Assembly: GCA_015272325.1 (NCBI GenBank)
Contig: JACYLU010000011.1
Coordinates: 186,001-250,000 of the forward strand
From: Synechococcales cyanobacterium C42_A2020_086
GTDB taxonomy: Bacteria > Cyanobacteriota > Cyanobacteriia > Elainellales > Elainellaceae
DNA: 64,000 nucleotides
Direction: 5' to 3'
Below are positions 54,743 through 63,576 of this stretch, in pieces. Made by a program: the position numbers and the translations under genes. Numbering within the stretch: the stretch's first letter is position 1; every line of letters starts with the position of its first letter. Under the pieces are notes generated by a model, which worked only from the letters and a program-made list of their open reading frames with translations, was not told the DNA's origin and made no database searches.

Positions 54743-56140
54743 TTACTCCGCTTCACCGCCCACCACAACATTGCGAATCCGCAGGCTAGGACCACCACAG
54801 CCAACTGGCAGCCCGTTTTGCCCTCCTTTGCCGCAGCCGCCCGACTCATCCCAGAAAAAGTCGTCGCCAATGGCTTCAATATCCGCCAACGTGGTGAAGA
54901 CATTGCCAGACAAATTGACGTCCCGGACCGGCTCCGCGAGTTGACCGTTGCGGATCATCCAGGCCTCGCCCGCCGCGAAGGTAAACATCTCGCCGTTCGT
55001 CATGCCGCCTAACCAGTTGCGAGCATAAACCCCTTCTTGGATACCGCTGAACAGATCGGCGACTGGTGTTTGCCCCCGCTCGATCCAGGTATTGGTCATA
55101 CGCACCAGCGGCGGGTAGTGGTAATTGAGACAGCGGGCATTGCCGGTTGGGGTTTCGCCCAGTTTGCCAGCCGTTTCTCGGGAATGCAGCCGTCCGACCA
55201 GCACACCGTCGCGAATGAGCTGGGTTGTGGTCGCCGGTACCCCCTCGTCGTCGTAGAAGTAGCTGCCGCGATGCCCAATAGGGGCTGCGCCATCAAAAAT
55301 CTGCAGCTCTGGCGGTCCAAACCGTCGCCCCAGCGTCATCACCTCCAGCAAATCCGGGTTCTCATAGGCCATATCGGCTTCCGAAAGGTGCCCAAAGGCT
55401 TCGTGCACAAAGAGTCCCGAGAGGATGGGATCAATCACAACGGTGTAGGTGTTGCCCTTTACGGGCGGCAGCATCAAGGCATCCACGGCTCGTCGAGCGG
55501 CACTGCGCACCTGATCATCAAGCTGTTTTAGATCCTCATAGGCTTTGCGTGAGCCGGTGGTTTCCCGTCCGGTTTGCACGGTTTCGCCGTTGCGGGCAGT
55601 GGCGGCAAAGCGCATTTCCAGATCGATCCAGGACTGCTCAATCAGCGTGCCTTCCGAGGTGGCCAGAATGATTCGCTGGGCGCTGTCGCCGTAGCGCACC
55701 GACGTCGTCGTGATCCGATTATCCATGCTGCGCAGAATCTCCGCATAGTGGCTGCACAGGGCTTTCTTTTCCGATAGGGGAATCTGTCGAGGGTCGGTGC
55801 CGGTCAGCGGCAACTGGCAGGTATCCTGGATGGGAGCGATCGGTGCCAGCAGTGTCTCTTCGTCGCCCACAAGACGAGCGGCGGCAATCGCTTCCTCGAT
55901 GCGGTCCCTCAGGCTGCTCAGCCGATTGAAGCTGGCGAACCCCCAGCCGCCTTTGTAACAGGCTCGGACCTGACCGCCGATGGAAATTCCCTCGCTCAGA
56001 GTTTCTACCTTGTTGCCGCGCAGCAGAATGTCGGTGCCTTCAGCTTCTTCCAAGCGAATCGCTAGAAAGTCAACCTGAGACTGATAGCGGGCAATCAACT
56101 CAGATAAGCGGCTTTTGGCATCGGTGAGAAGAGTAGACAT
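54743..56140 (-). CDS. tldD: TldD/PmbA-family metallopeptidase subunit, TldD type
   Basis: 465 residues. The zinc motif HEAFGH (246-251, HExxxH) in VHEAFGHLSEAD and the C-terminal GCGKGGQNGLPVGCGGPS are TldD hallmarks; PmbA lacks the HExxxH. TldD/PmbA heterodimers degrade or trim small peptides and modified peptides. The partner gene is not adjacent. ATG 56140. Complete, normal length. Confidence 0.93.
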   Translation of the reverse strand: MSTLLTDAKSRLSELIARYQSQVDFLAIRLEEAEGTDILLRGNKVETLSEGISIGGQVRACYKGGWGFASFNRLSSLRDRIEEAIAAARLVGDEETLLAPIAPIQDTCQLPLTGTDPRQIPLSEKKALCSHYAEILRSMDNRITTTSVRYGDSAQRIILATSEGTLIEQSWIDLEMRFAATARNGETVQTGRETTGSRKAYEDLKQLDDQVRSAARRAVDALMLPPVKGNTYTVVIDPILSGLFVHEAFGHLSEADMAYENPDLLEVMTLGRRFGPPELQIFDGAAPIGHRGSYFYDDEGVPATTTQLIRDGVLVGRLHSRETAGKLGETPTGNARCLNYHYPPLVRMTNTWIERGQTPVADLFSGIQEGVYARNWLGGMTNGEMFTFAAGEAWMIRNGQLAEPVRDVNLSGNVFTTLADIEAIGDDFFWDESGGCGKGGQNGLPVGCGGPSLRIRNVVVGGEAE

Positions 56141-56479
56141 GGCAGACCAGAGTGGCAGAGACTGATGGAGGATAGAGACGGGTGATGGAAACTCCTAGGA
56201 GATTCCTGAATTAGGTGATCAGGCTAGGTGATCAGGCATTGATCCAGGTCAGAGGAGTCTTCGTAAGCTGACTGAACTGACTCAATAGGCTGAATGGACC
56301 AAGACGGTCAAATTCAATTTAGAGATGATTAGATTCTAAGTTGTTTCCAGGTTGAGTCGTGCGGCTTGGAGGAAGAATATAGACAGCAAGACCCTCAAGG
56401 ACCCTGTGGACCGTGGTTTAACCGAGTCAATGAATACCCCAAACACCAATCCAGAACAGCCCTCAGGAGGTGCCCAGTG
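56141..56479. promoter_or_regulatory. Divergent spacer with 13-bp tandem repeat
   Basis: About 340 bp between tldD and the exported hypothetical. It contains TAGGTGATCAGGC twice in perfect tandem (56212-56237). An AGGAGG 9 nt before ATG 56480 fixes the following start. Confidence 0.5.
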
Positions 56480-57115
56480 ATGCCATCCCTCGTGACGCCA
56501 TGCCAGGGTTGGGGTCGAGTCGGACTCGCCTTCGCCGCTAGTCTGAGCCTGAGTATGGGCTTAGCAGACCCCGCCTCGGCAATCGATGAGACAACGCTAC
56601 TGCTGTTGACCGATCCTCTGCAACTTGAGCTGCTGCGGACAAACGGGTTGCCCACAGATGGTTCTGTGATTACGCCCAATACCATCTCTCAGGACGATTT
56701 AACGGTGCCGAGCCTCTGGTGGACACAGGAGCAGTTTGGCGGCGAACTGCTAAATTTCTGGCTGGCGTTTCCTGGCACAGACGGCACACCGCCGCGAGTC
56801 GAGCTGCTGGTAAACCCGCAGGTGTGGAACAATTACAACTACATGCAGCGCTATGCCTTTCTCAATCAGTTTGGGACAGCCGGAAAAGATTTTGGCTACA
56901 GCACCCGCGTATTTAATCTGCGGGGAGAACTGCTAGGCGCTTACATCTGCGACTTTGATGCAGTAGCAGCAACCCAGGCAGCCCTGCCATCGCAAGCGAG
57001 TCTCCCTCGAGACCGCCCCTGCCGCGTCTTCTTAGATCCCCTAGGACCGGGGGCACTGCGAGGCGCTACACCCTTTGGCGCATCTGCACCCACTGGCGGC
57101 GGTATTCCTCGGTAG
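56480..57115 (+). CDS. Exported hypothetical protein, cyanobacterial type
   Basis: 211 residues from ATG 56480, which has AGGAGG 9 nt upstream; the longer frame from 56366 is not supported. The signal peptide is cleaved at ASA/IDETT. The mature protein contains a globular part with SLWWTQEQFGG, an NNYNYMQRYAFLNQFG segment, and a Pro/Gly-rich tail. I believe this type is conserved in cyanobacteria but know no function. The last 50 bp overlap, tail-to-tail, the 3' end of the PotD-like gene. Confidence 0.82.
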   Translation: MPSLVTPCQGWGRVGLAFAASLSLSMGLADPASAIDETTLLLLTDPLQLELLRTNGLPTDGSVITPNTISQDDLTVPSLWWTQEQFGGELLNFWLAFPGTDGTPPRVELLVNPQVWNNYNYMQRYAFLNQFGTAGKDFGYSTRVFNLRGELLGAYICDFDAVAATQAALPSQASLPRDRPCRVFLDPLGPGALRGATPFGASAPTGGGIPR

Positions 57116-58283
57116 CAGCAGCCGGCAAAGGCAGCAAAAATTCACTGCGCTCCATGACTTCGGGAGCGGGAAGCAGCAGCAAGTTGTTTTGCAACGCACT
57201 GGGTAGGCGGCTACGATCACCTTGCAGCACCACTGGAGAGGCCGCCAAACTCAACAGGGAAAGCTGATTCGCGATCTCGGGCTGCCAGTAGAAGCCAATC
57301 CACTCGTTCAATGCAGTGAGGCGATCGGGCGATGAGACAGCTGGGTCGGCGGGTGAAGTGGGTGGAGCAGAAACCGAAGGCGATGGTGCTGGATGAACCC
57401 AGAGATCGGCTGTGAGAACAGTACCGCTTTGGGGAACCACCGCCGCAATTCGCGGATCGCGCTTGAGCACCGGTAAGATTTCGGTAGACCAGCCGACAGC
57501 CACCCAGCAATCCCCCAAAAGCAGCGGTTGCAGGTAAGCCGTGGAGCTGTAGAACTTAGTTTGCCGGTTGAGCATCTGCAGCTCTTGAGACACATTTGCG
57601 ACGGTACTTAGGTCTTCGGTATTCACCGACTGCCCCAATTTTTTTAGCGTCAAACCGATTACCGCACGGGCATGGTCAGGCAAGGCGATTCGTTGAGCTA
57701 GCTCCGGTCGCCAGAGGTCCTGCCAGTCGGTGGGAGTCCAGCCTAGCGATTGCGCATGCCCCACATGATAGGCCAGCATCAGCGTGCCCCAACGATAGGG
57801 AGCAGCCCATAGATCGCCATCTGGGGCTAGCTGCCCTCGAGCATTGCGACGGACCAACTGCTGCCAAGGCGCTGGAAGCTGCTGCCAGCCAGGAATCGCT
57901 TCTAGACGGAGGGGCTGAATGAGATTCTGCTGAATTGCCGCCGTCAACCAGAAATCTCCTAGAGTCAGCAGATCGGCCATGGGAGTGCGGTTTGCCAGCG
58001 GCAGGGGAATGTTTATCCCCGATGCCGGAGATGGGCTTGGCTGAGGGGATTCTGCTTGCTTCCAGGCTTGCAGTAGCTCAAACAGGTCATCAAGCTGCTC
58101 ACTCGCGGCCAGAGCAACACCCGCTTGAGAACGGCGTCGGAATTCTTGCAGCAGCTGCGGCGGAACAGAGCCTTGCAGGAGTTGCACCCGCAGATCAGCT
58201 CTGCCAGGCGGTCTACAGCCTGTTAGCAGAGAGTTGGCCGCTAGGGCAGCCGCTCCTAGCAACAGCGATCGTCGATTCAGCAT
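57066..58283 (-). CDS. PotD-like extracellular solute-binding lipoprotein
   Basis: 405 residues from ATG 58283, giving MLNRRSLLLGAAALAANSLLTGC with lipobox LTGC; ATG 58295 is equally possible. The fold pattern (LTLGDFWLTAAIQQNLIQPL, APYRWGTLMLAYH, DWQDLWRPELAQRI, VGWSTEILPVL) is that of polyamine/iron-type periplasmic binding proteins such as PotD. It carries low-complexity Pro/Ser insertions. No ABC permease or ATPase is adjacent. Its last 50 bp are antisense to the neighbouring gene. Confidence 0.88.
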   Translation of the reverse strand: MLNRRSLLLGAAALAANSLLTGCRPPGRADLRVQLLQGSVPPQLLQEFRRRSQAGVALAASEQLDDLFELLQAWKQAESPQPSPSPASGINIPLPLANRTPMADLLTLGDFWLTAAIQQNLIQPLRLEAIPGWQQLPAPWQQLVRRNARGQLAPDGDLWAAPYRWGTLMLAYHVGHAQSLGWTPTDWQDLWRPELAQRIALPDHARAVIGLTLKKLGQSVNTEDLSTVANVSQELQMLNRQTKFYSSTAYLQPLLLGDCWVAVGWSTEILPVLKRDPRIAAVVPQSGTVLTADLWVHPAPSPSVSAPPTSPADPAVSSPDRLTALNEWIGFYWQPEIANQLSLLSLAASPVVLQGDRSRLPSALQNNLLLLPAPEVMERSEFLLPLPAAATEEYRRQWVQMRQRV

Positions 58284-58404
58284 CAGCGGAGCCATAGAGT
58301 AACAGCGTAAACCAAGGGGAACCAGCAAACGTTCAAGACAGCACCAGCAGGCGGCAGCTCAAACCAAGAGATCAGGAGAAATCAGGGATCAAGGGATCAA
58401 GAGA

Positions 58405-59112
58405 CTAGGTCGTGTGCTTGCGCTCCACACCAAAGCCGATGAGATCAATCACCGTAGGCAAGGAACCATCGGTGGGGCGTTGATAGGTGACGATCGTGCG
58501 CATCCGTACGTCGGGCGTTACGAAGCGCATTTGATCGACGGCTACCGATCGATTGTAGTAGGTGGTCATCTCTAGGGTTTGCCGGGTGGGCTGGTAGGTA
58601 AAGCGGCCGGCGATAGCTCCAGCTTCAGAGTAGCCCTGATCCCGCAGGTAAAAGCCTTGAATGATCTCGCTAGTATCGTTGGGAATGCGAGCAGCCAAGG
58701 GCAACGGCATCGACTCTAAGGTCGCTTCCTGCACATAGCGATCGGGGACAAACAACGCCTTCAGGCTCATGGATACTTCTTCACCCGTTTCTGAGCGAGT
58801 ATCAAAGGCAATTGCAAATCCAGGGCAAGTTGATGGATCGCGGGTTAGCGGATCGAGATCGATTTTAATGCCAGGAAAGGGGGTAGAAGCAGCCGATGAA
58901 CCCGTCAGAATGTGCTGTTTTTCGGCAGAGTTTAGTTGATCTGCCCGGAATTCTGTATAGGATCGCTCAATCTCTCCCGTTAGCAGAAAGTGATAGATTC
59001 TTTCTGTTTTCCAAAGCCCAGCACATGCCGTGAAAAAATCTTGAAAACTTAGCATCTTGAAGTTCAGTTTTTGATTGAAGTTGGCGAAATCGAAGAGTTG
59101 AGACAAATTCAT
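58405..59112 (-). CDS. CpcS/CpeS-type phycobiliprotein lyase
   Basis: 235 residues from ATG 59112. The core begins MLSFQDFFTACAGLWKTER, matching the xFFxxSxGxWxSxR opening of CpcS/CpeS lyases. A beta-barrel of the lipocalin-like fold follows, with RFTYQPTRQTLEMTTYY and DVRMRTIVTYQR strands. These enzymes attach phycocyanobilin to the Cys84-equivalent of phycobiliprotein subunits. The 19 residues before Met20 are unusual; ATG 59055 may be the true start. Which of CpcS, CpcU or CpeS it represents is unclear. Confidence 0.78.
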   Translation of the reverse strand: MNLSQLFDFANFNQKLNFKMLSFQDFFTACAGLWKTERIYHFLLTGEIERSYTEFRADQLNSAEKQHILTGSSAASTPFPGIKIDLDPLTRDPSTCPGFAIAFDTRSETGEEVSMSLKALFVPDRYVQEATLESMPLPLAARIPNDTSEIIQGFYLRDQGYSEAGAIAGRFTYQPTRQTLEMTTYYNRSVAVDQMRFVTPDVRMRTIVTYQRPTDGSLPTVIDLIGFGVERKHTT

Positions 59113-59481
59113 TATGAAACGAGTCGGTACATCTAGGCTGCGGCAGTTTTTGCAACTGCGGCTTTGCTACAATCCAGCTTCCCAAACGCCGGCCGATTGC
59201 TCCTTACCGAGGCATTGAGCTGTCCGGAGTTTCCAGTCTGCTGAGTCGCTACTCTGGCAACTGTAACAGAGCAGCAACAAGGCTGAAGCTGCATGATTCT
59301 GACTGTTGATCTGACTTTTGTAATGGTTAGGGCAACATTTGATAGGGAAAATATTCTGAAGCAGGTTCCTATTGTTCAATTCAGCCCACCGATTAGAAGG
59401 TTAAATGATTCAGGAATCTCGGCCTAGGTTGACGTTTTCTTTCTAAGATGAGGGATATTTCTCAAGCAAGTAGAGCGTCAA
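59113..59481. promoter_or_regulatory. Divergent spacer, nothing else recognised
   Basis: About 370 bp between the phycobiliprotein lyase and the coiled-coil protein, both transcribed outward. It must contain two promoters. No hairpin, ORF or clear hexamers are seen. Confidence 0.4.
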
Positions 59482-59865
59482 ATGGACTCACTCCAGGAGC
59501 AAGTTACCGCGTTAACTATCAAAATGGACGCGTTACATCACATGCTTGAGCAGTTAGGTCAGCAAGCAACTGATATTCTCTTACAATTGCAGGGATCCGC
59601 AGGCGATCGCCCCCCCTCCTCTTTCGCTGGCTCCTCTGCTGGACGCCATCCTTACCACTCGTATGCGAGCCGTAGCGCGTTCGAGAGTGAGATGGATCAC
59701 AAAGATATCTTGTCTGATGTGAGCTACCCTGATCCAGAGACTCAAGGTGGCGATCGCAATCTCTCTCCTGAGATTCAAATTCAGCGCCTAACTGCCCAAC
59801 TCACCGCGGCCTACAACCGCATTGCTGCCCTCGAAGAGCAGCTACTCGCCAAACGCATCCCGTAG
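59482..59865 (+). CDS. Small coiled-coil hypothetical protein
   Basis: 127 residues from ATG 59482. Two heptad-rich helices, residues 1-38 (LQEQVTALTIKMDALHHMLEQ) and about 98-124 (IQRLTAQLTAAYNRIAALEEQL), flank a Ser/Gly/Pro-rich middle. Two HIP1 octamers fall within the gene. No family or function is recognised. The design suggests a self-associating adaptor. Convergent with the cobT-like gene. Confidence 0.8.
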   Translation: MDSLQEQVTALTIKMDALHHMLEQLGQQATDILLQLQGSAGDRPPSSFAGSSAGRHPYHSYASRSAFESEMDHKDILSDVSYPDPETQGGDRNLSPEIQIQRLTAQLTAAYNRIAALEEQLLAKRIP

Positions 59866-59887
59866 GAACTTAGTCCGGGAGCTTAGC

Positions 59888-61015
59888 TCAAGCCCCTAAA
59901 TTTGGGTTATTCTGCCGGGTGGTTTGCAGCTGGTCTGCTACTTGCTCAACGGCGCTTAGCAGCTCTAGCTGCCCCCACCCCCGATAGAGATGAGCCGCAA
60001 TAGCCGCTCCCCCCGCCCCCACGCCCTCTTTGACGTACCCCCGTTCATAGGCTTGCAGCTGCTGGTAGCGCGCTTGTGTAAAGTTGAGCTGAGTTGCAAT
60101 CAGGGGAGCTTGCACTAGCTCAGCCAGCCCTACCGTATCTCCGGTGGCATCTTCGGCGACCCAGCGGGTTGTTCCCACCATGACCTGTTCGGGATGCCAC
60201 GGCAGCGTCTCAGTGTGCGCTATCGCCTCCGCTAGGGCATAAACCGCTAGCATTTGCGTGCCACCCGCGAGCAAAACACCACAGCGGCGGCTGGCAGCAA
60301 TCGCCATACCGGCAACCACCGGTTGCATGGGGTCGCCCACTGCCGCAACCACATCCAGCGGCTTGGAACTGAGCGATCCCAACCGTGCCGCCCATTGCCG
60401 CAGCCCCTCCTGAACGACCTCTGCCTTCTGCTGATGGTTACAGCTTGGATGACTGCTGTTGACCTTGCCCATGGCATTCCACCCTAACCCCAACAACACG
60501 GCAAGCGCAGTTGTTGTGCCTCCCACAACGCACTCCGACAAAATCAGATAGCTAGACGGCACCTCTGCCGCTAGGATTTCTCCCCAGTGCAGTCCCTGTT
60601 GCAGCAGATGCTGAACGACGTCCCAATCGAGCGCATCGCCATGGCTCAGACAGCGGGCAGCCTGCCCACCCAAATCAACCGCGGGAGTTGGCAACGGGTC
60701 AGGTAAACCGGCATTGAACAGCCGCACCGGAATCTGCTGCTCGGACACGACGGCTCGGGTGATCAGCACCGGCGAAGCACCAGCCTGAAGTGGCGGCAGC
60801 GGGTAGCGAGGATGGTGTTGGGTACCATACCAGAGAAACTCTGCATCGGCGAGTGCCGTATAGCGTCGGTCGTCAGGAGTAGCTCCGGCAGCCGAGATCT
60901 GAGGAATCAGCCCAGTGGCGGTAAAGCCTAGAACGCAGACAAACAGCGGGCGCTGATTGCGAAATCGCTGTAGCCACCGTTGCCCTCGAGGGGGCTGGGT
61001 ATAGCAGCGAATCAT
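59888..61015 (-). CDS. CobT-like nicotinate-nucleotide phosphoribosyltransferase family (TIGR00303 type)
   Basis: 375 residues. Sequence features (SECVVGGTTTALAVLLGLG, KPLDVVAAVGDPMQPVVAGMA, LLAGGTQMLAVYAL, YVKEGVGAGGAAIAA) are those of the archaeal/cyanobacterial CobT-related family, distinct from enterobacterial CobT. Probable role: activation of the lower ligand base for cobalamin (pseudocobalamin in many cyanobacteria). It is the last gene of a minus-strand run with cobA, hemD, coaE and a DUF2232 gene; 31 bp separate it from DUF2232. Confidence 0.87.
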   Translation of the reverse strand: MIRCYTQPPRGQRWLQRFRNQRPLFVCVLGFTATGLIPQISAAGATPDDRRYTALADAEFLWYGTQHHPRYPLPPLQAGASPVLITRAVVSEQQIPVRLFNAGLPDPLPTPAVDLGGQAARCLSHGDALDWDVVQHLLQQGLHWGEILAAEVPSSYLILSECVVGGTTTALAVLLGLGWNAMGKVNSSHPSCNHQQKAEVVQEGLRQWAARLGSLSSKPLDVVAAVGDPMQPVVAGMAIAASRRCGVLLAGGTQMLAVYALAEAIAHTETLPWHPEQVMVGTTRWVAEDATGDTVGLAELVQAPLIATQLNFTQARYQQLQAYERGYVKEGVGAGGAAIAAHLYRGWGQLELLSAVEQVADQLQTTRQNNPNLGA

Positions 61016-61046
61016 AGTTGTGATCTAACGAACAAGGCGGTGGGGA

Positions 61047-61898
61047 TCACGCCGATTTTTCCTCTTCCATTAGCACTTGCACCCAAGTTGGCGGATCGGG
61101 GATGGGGTTGCCCAAGCGCTCTAGCAATAGCCATGCGGCTAGATGCACCGTGAACAAATAGATGAAATCACTACAGAGCACTACTGCCACCGTCGCAAGC
61201 TGCACGGTCGTAACATTGGTTTGCCCCAGCACCTCTAAGCCGAGAAGCCCCCAGTCCACTAGCTTGGTCAGAACGAACTGGATAAAGTCAGTGATCCGAT
61301 TCGTCAGGTAATTCCAGAGGTCTTCTCCCAAAAAAATCGAAAGCAGCGCCATACGCATAAAGAAGCCGAAAGTCGAGATCAAGGTACCAATGCTGATGCT
61401 AGACAGCCAGGGAGCCTGCCGTCGCCACATGCCGCCCAACTGCACGCCTAGCAACCCGTAGGGTACAAAGAACAGCAAACTCAGATAGGGTCCCATAAGC
61501 ACCGACAGCAGCAACCCCGACACAATGGCCGACATCCAGGCAGCCCGATGCCCCCAGCGCAGAAACACTAGCGCAATCGGAATCGGGAAGAGAATCCGCA
61601 TCCAGGGGCCAATGCTGAGGTAATAGCTCACCAGCCACAGTAAACTCGCCGTACTCGCCAGGAAAGCTGTTTCCACCATCATCAACGGTGGCGTTGTCGT
61701 TTTTACGTAAGACGACGGTTCCGGGACAGCAGTGCGGGAAGTAGGAGTATAGCTCAAGCTGGCTTCGGCTTCGGCTAGTTCCTTTTCCAGGCGCTCTAGA
61801 TCTGCAAGGTTTGACTCGGCCGCTGCGGCATCCCGCTCGGTTCCGGAATCCTCAGGGGGAGGAGAAGCGGCTGGATTGTGGTTGGAGGAACTGCTCAT
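61047..61898 (-). CDS. DUF2232-family membrane protein
   Basis: 283 residues. The N-terminal 65 residues are polar and acidic with a short coiled coil (LADLERLEKELAEAEASL). Six or so hydrophobic helices follow (from MVETAFLASTASLLWLVSYYL to FIYLFTVHLAAWLLLERLG). The membrane part resembles DUF2232 proteins, related in layout to ECF-transporter S components. Placed between coaE and the cobT-like gene, a vitamin or precursor transport role is plausible but unproven. ATG 61898. Confidence 0.82.
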   Translation of the reverse strand: MSSSSNHNPAASPPPEDSGTERDAAAAESNLADLERLEKELAEAEASLSYTPTSRTAVPEPSSYVKTTTPPLMMVETAFLASTASLLWLVSYYLSIGPWMRILFPIPIALVFLRWGHRAAWMSAIVSGLLLSVLMGPYLSLLFFVPYGLLGVQLGGMWRRQAPWLSSISIGTLISTFGFFMRMALLSIFLGEDLWNYLTNRITDFIQFVLTKLVDWGLLGLEVLGQTNVTTVQLATVAVVLCSDFIYLFTVHLAAWLLLERLGNPIPDPPTWVQVLMEEEKSA

Positions 61899-61933
61899 GC
61901 CCGCGCGGAAGAGAGTGCTGATCTACTTTATCG

Positions 61934-62599
61934 CTATCTGCGGCGATCGGTGGGGAGGGGGTGCTGCCTTGACTTTGGGTGCAGCAACGCGTGATCGACC
62001 TGAGCAAACAGCGCCTCAAGTGTCGAGGAGTTGTCTAAAATCACATCAGCCTGCTCTAGCTTCTTCTCGATCGGCATCTGGCTACCAATGCGGGCTCGAA
62101 TTTGCTCCAGCTTGAGCTGATCCCGCTGCTGTAGGCGTTCGATTTGCTGCTGATTGGACGTATGGACGACCCAAATTTCGCTGACTAGATCGGTCATCCG
62201 CGCTTCAAACAGCAGCGGCACCACCAGCACCACTACTGGGCGATTTTGCTGAACGCAAGCCTGCAGTTCGCTCTCGATGCGCTCGCGCACGTAGGGATGG
62301 ATCTGCTGCTCTAACCAGCACCGTTCCGCCGGGCTGTGGAACACGATATCGCCCATGCGGGAGCGATTCAGCGTGCCGTCGGGCAGCAGAATACTGGAAC
62401 CATAGCGTTCGACAAGTTTTGCTAAAACCTGGCTCCCCGGTTCTACCGCTTCTCGGGCATAGAGGTCGGCATCTAGCACAGGTAACTGGTAGTTGGTTTG
62501 AAGGTAATTGGAAATGGTGGTTTTGCCCATGCCAATCCCACCTGTGATGCCGATGATGCGTTGAAGTTTCCCTGATGGTTGAAACTGGGTTGCGTGCAT
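61934..62599 (-). CDS. coaE: Dephospho-CoA kinase
   Basis: 221 residues from ATG 62599; the longer frame overlaps hemD. P-loop GITGGIGMGKTTISNYL, LDADLYAREAVEPGS and RMGDIVFHSPAERCWLEQQIHP are CoaE signatures. It phosphorylates dephospho-CoA in the last step of CoA synthesis. It begins 44 bp after the hemD stop and its stop lies 35 bp before the DUF2232 start. No anomalies. Confidence 0.95.
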   Translation of the reverse strand: MHATQFQPSGKLQRIIGITGGIGMGKTTISNYLQTNYQLPVLDADLYAREAVEPGSQVLAKLVERYGSSILLPDGTLNRSRMGDIVFHSPAERCWLEQQIHPYVRERIESELQACVQQNRPVVVLVVPLLFEARMTDLVSEIWVVHTSNQQQIERLQQRDQLKLEQIRARIGSQMPIEKKLEQADVILDNSSTLEALFAQVDHALLHPKSRQHPLPTDRRR

Positions 62600-62643
62600 C
62601 GGATGCTCAGTTAGATTGTCAGAAAAGAACGACACAGTCTGGC

Positions 62644-63504
62644 TCAGGCACCCCGATTTGTGGCCCACTGCACAATCGCACGGGTTAGTCCTTCCAAAGT
62701 ATAATCTTCTGCTTCAATATCGACTCGCCCAAACCGCTGTTGGCAGGTTGCTGAAGTTTGGGGTCCAATCGAGGCGATCTTGATCCCGGCCATTAAATGC
62801 GCCAGTGCCGCTTCCAGACTGGATACCGCCGGATCTTTGCTCAAGTCAGCGAGTAAGGGTTGAATAAGCTGATAAAAGCAAGTGACGGTTTTAGAACTAG
62901 CAAAGGTGAGAATGTCGATTTTGCCGCGCTGCAGAGCATCCGCCACCTCAGGAGCAAGGGTTTGGGCACAGCCCGATTCGTAGGCGGCAACTTCTACCAC
63001 CGTCGCACCTTGAGCCGTCAGCTCTTTCACGAGCACCTCGCGCCCGCCAGTTTCAACCCGGGGAAACAGTAGCTTCAGCTCAGACAGCCGCTCTCGTTCT
63101 GGAAAATACTGAATTAGAGCATCGGCCACAAAATCGGGCGGAATGAAATCGGGCTGGAGTCCGTGCTGTCGTAGACAGGCGGCCGTTTTTTGCCCCACCA
63201 CAGCAATCTTGACCGAACCAAGACTAGAGCGATCTCGCCCGAGCTGCTCTAGCCGCTGCAGAAAATATTCGACGCCATTCGTGGACGTCAGAATCAACCA
63301 ATCGAACGTTGCCAGTTCAACAATGGCCCGATCGAGCGCTGCCCAGCTAGAGGGCGGGCGAATTTCTAGCGCCGGCATCTCGATGACGCTTGCTCCCTGC
63401 TGCTGGAGCAGAGTCGTGAATTGGCTGGACTGCCCCGCTGCCCGCGTTACTAAAATCGTTTGACTAGATAGCGGCAGGAACTGAGAAGAAGGCTGAGAAG
63501 ACAC
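62644..63504 (-). CDS. hemD: Uroporphyrinogen-III synthase
   Basis: 286 residues from GTG 63504. Two-domain HemD fold: TILVTRAAGQSSQF at the N-terminus, DWLILTSTNGVEYFL, LLFPRVETGGREVL in the first lobe, and DILTFASSKTVTCF and IKIASIGPQTSATCQ in the second. It cyclises hydroxymethylbilane to uroporphyrinogen III, the branch point for heme, chlorophyll, bilins and corrinoids. It follows the cobA stop by 72 bp, the common cobA-hemD arrangement. Confidence 0.93.
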   Translation of the reverse strand: MSSQPSSQFLPLSSQTILVTRAAGQSSQFTTLLQQQGASVIEMPALEIRPPSSWAALDRAIVELATFDWLILTSTNGVEYFLQRLEQLGRDRSSLGSVKIAVVGQKTAACLRQHGLQPDFIPPDFVADALIQYFPERERLSELKLLFPRVETGGREVLVKELTAQGATVVEVAAYESGCAQTLAPEVADALQRGKIDILTFASSKTVTCFYQLIQPLLADLSKDPAVSSLEAALAHLMAGIKIASIGPQTSATCQQRFGRVDIEAEDYTLEGLTRAIVQWATNRGA

Positions 63505-63576
63505 GGCACCACCGGAATAGAGAGAAACAAAACCTGCTGATCATTGTGCTTATCATTGTGCCGCCCGATGACGCCA

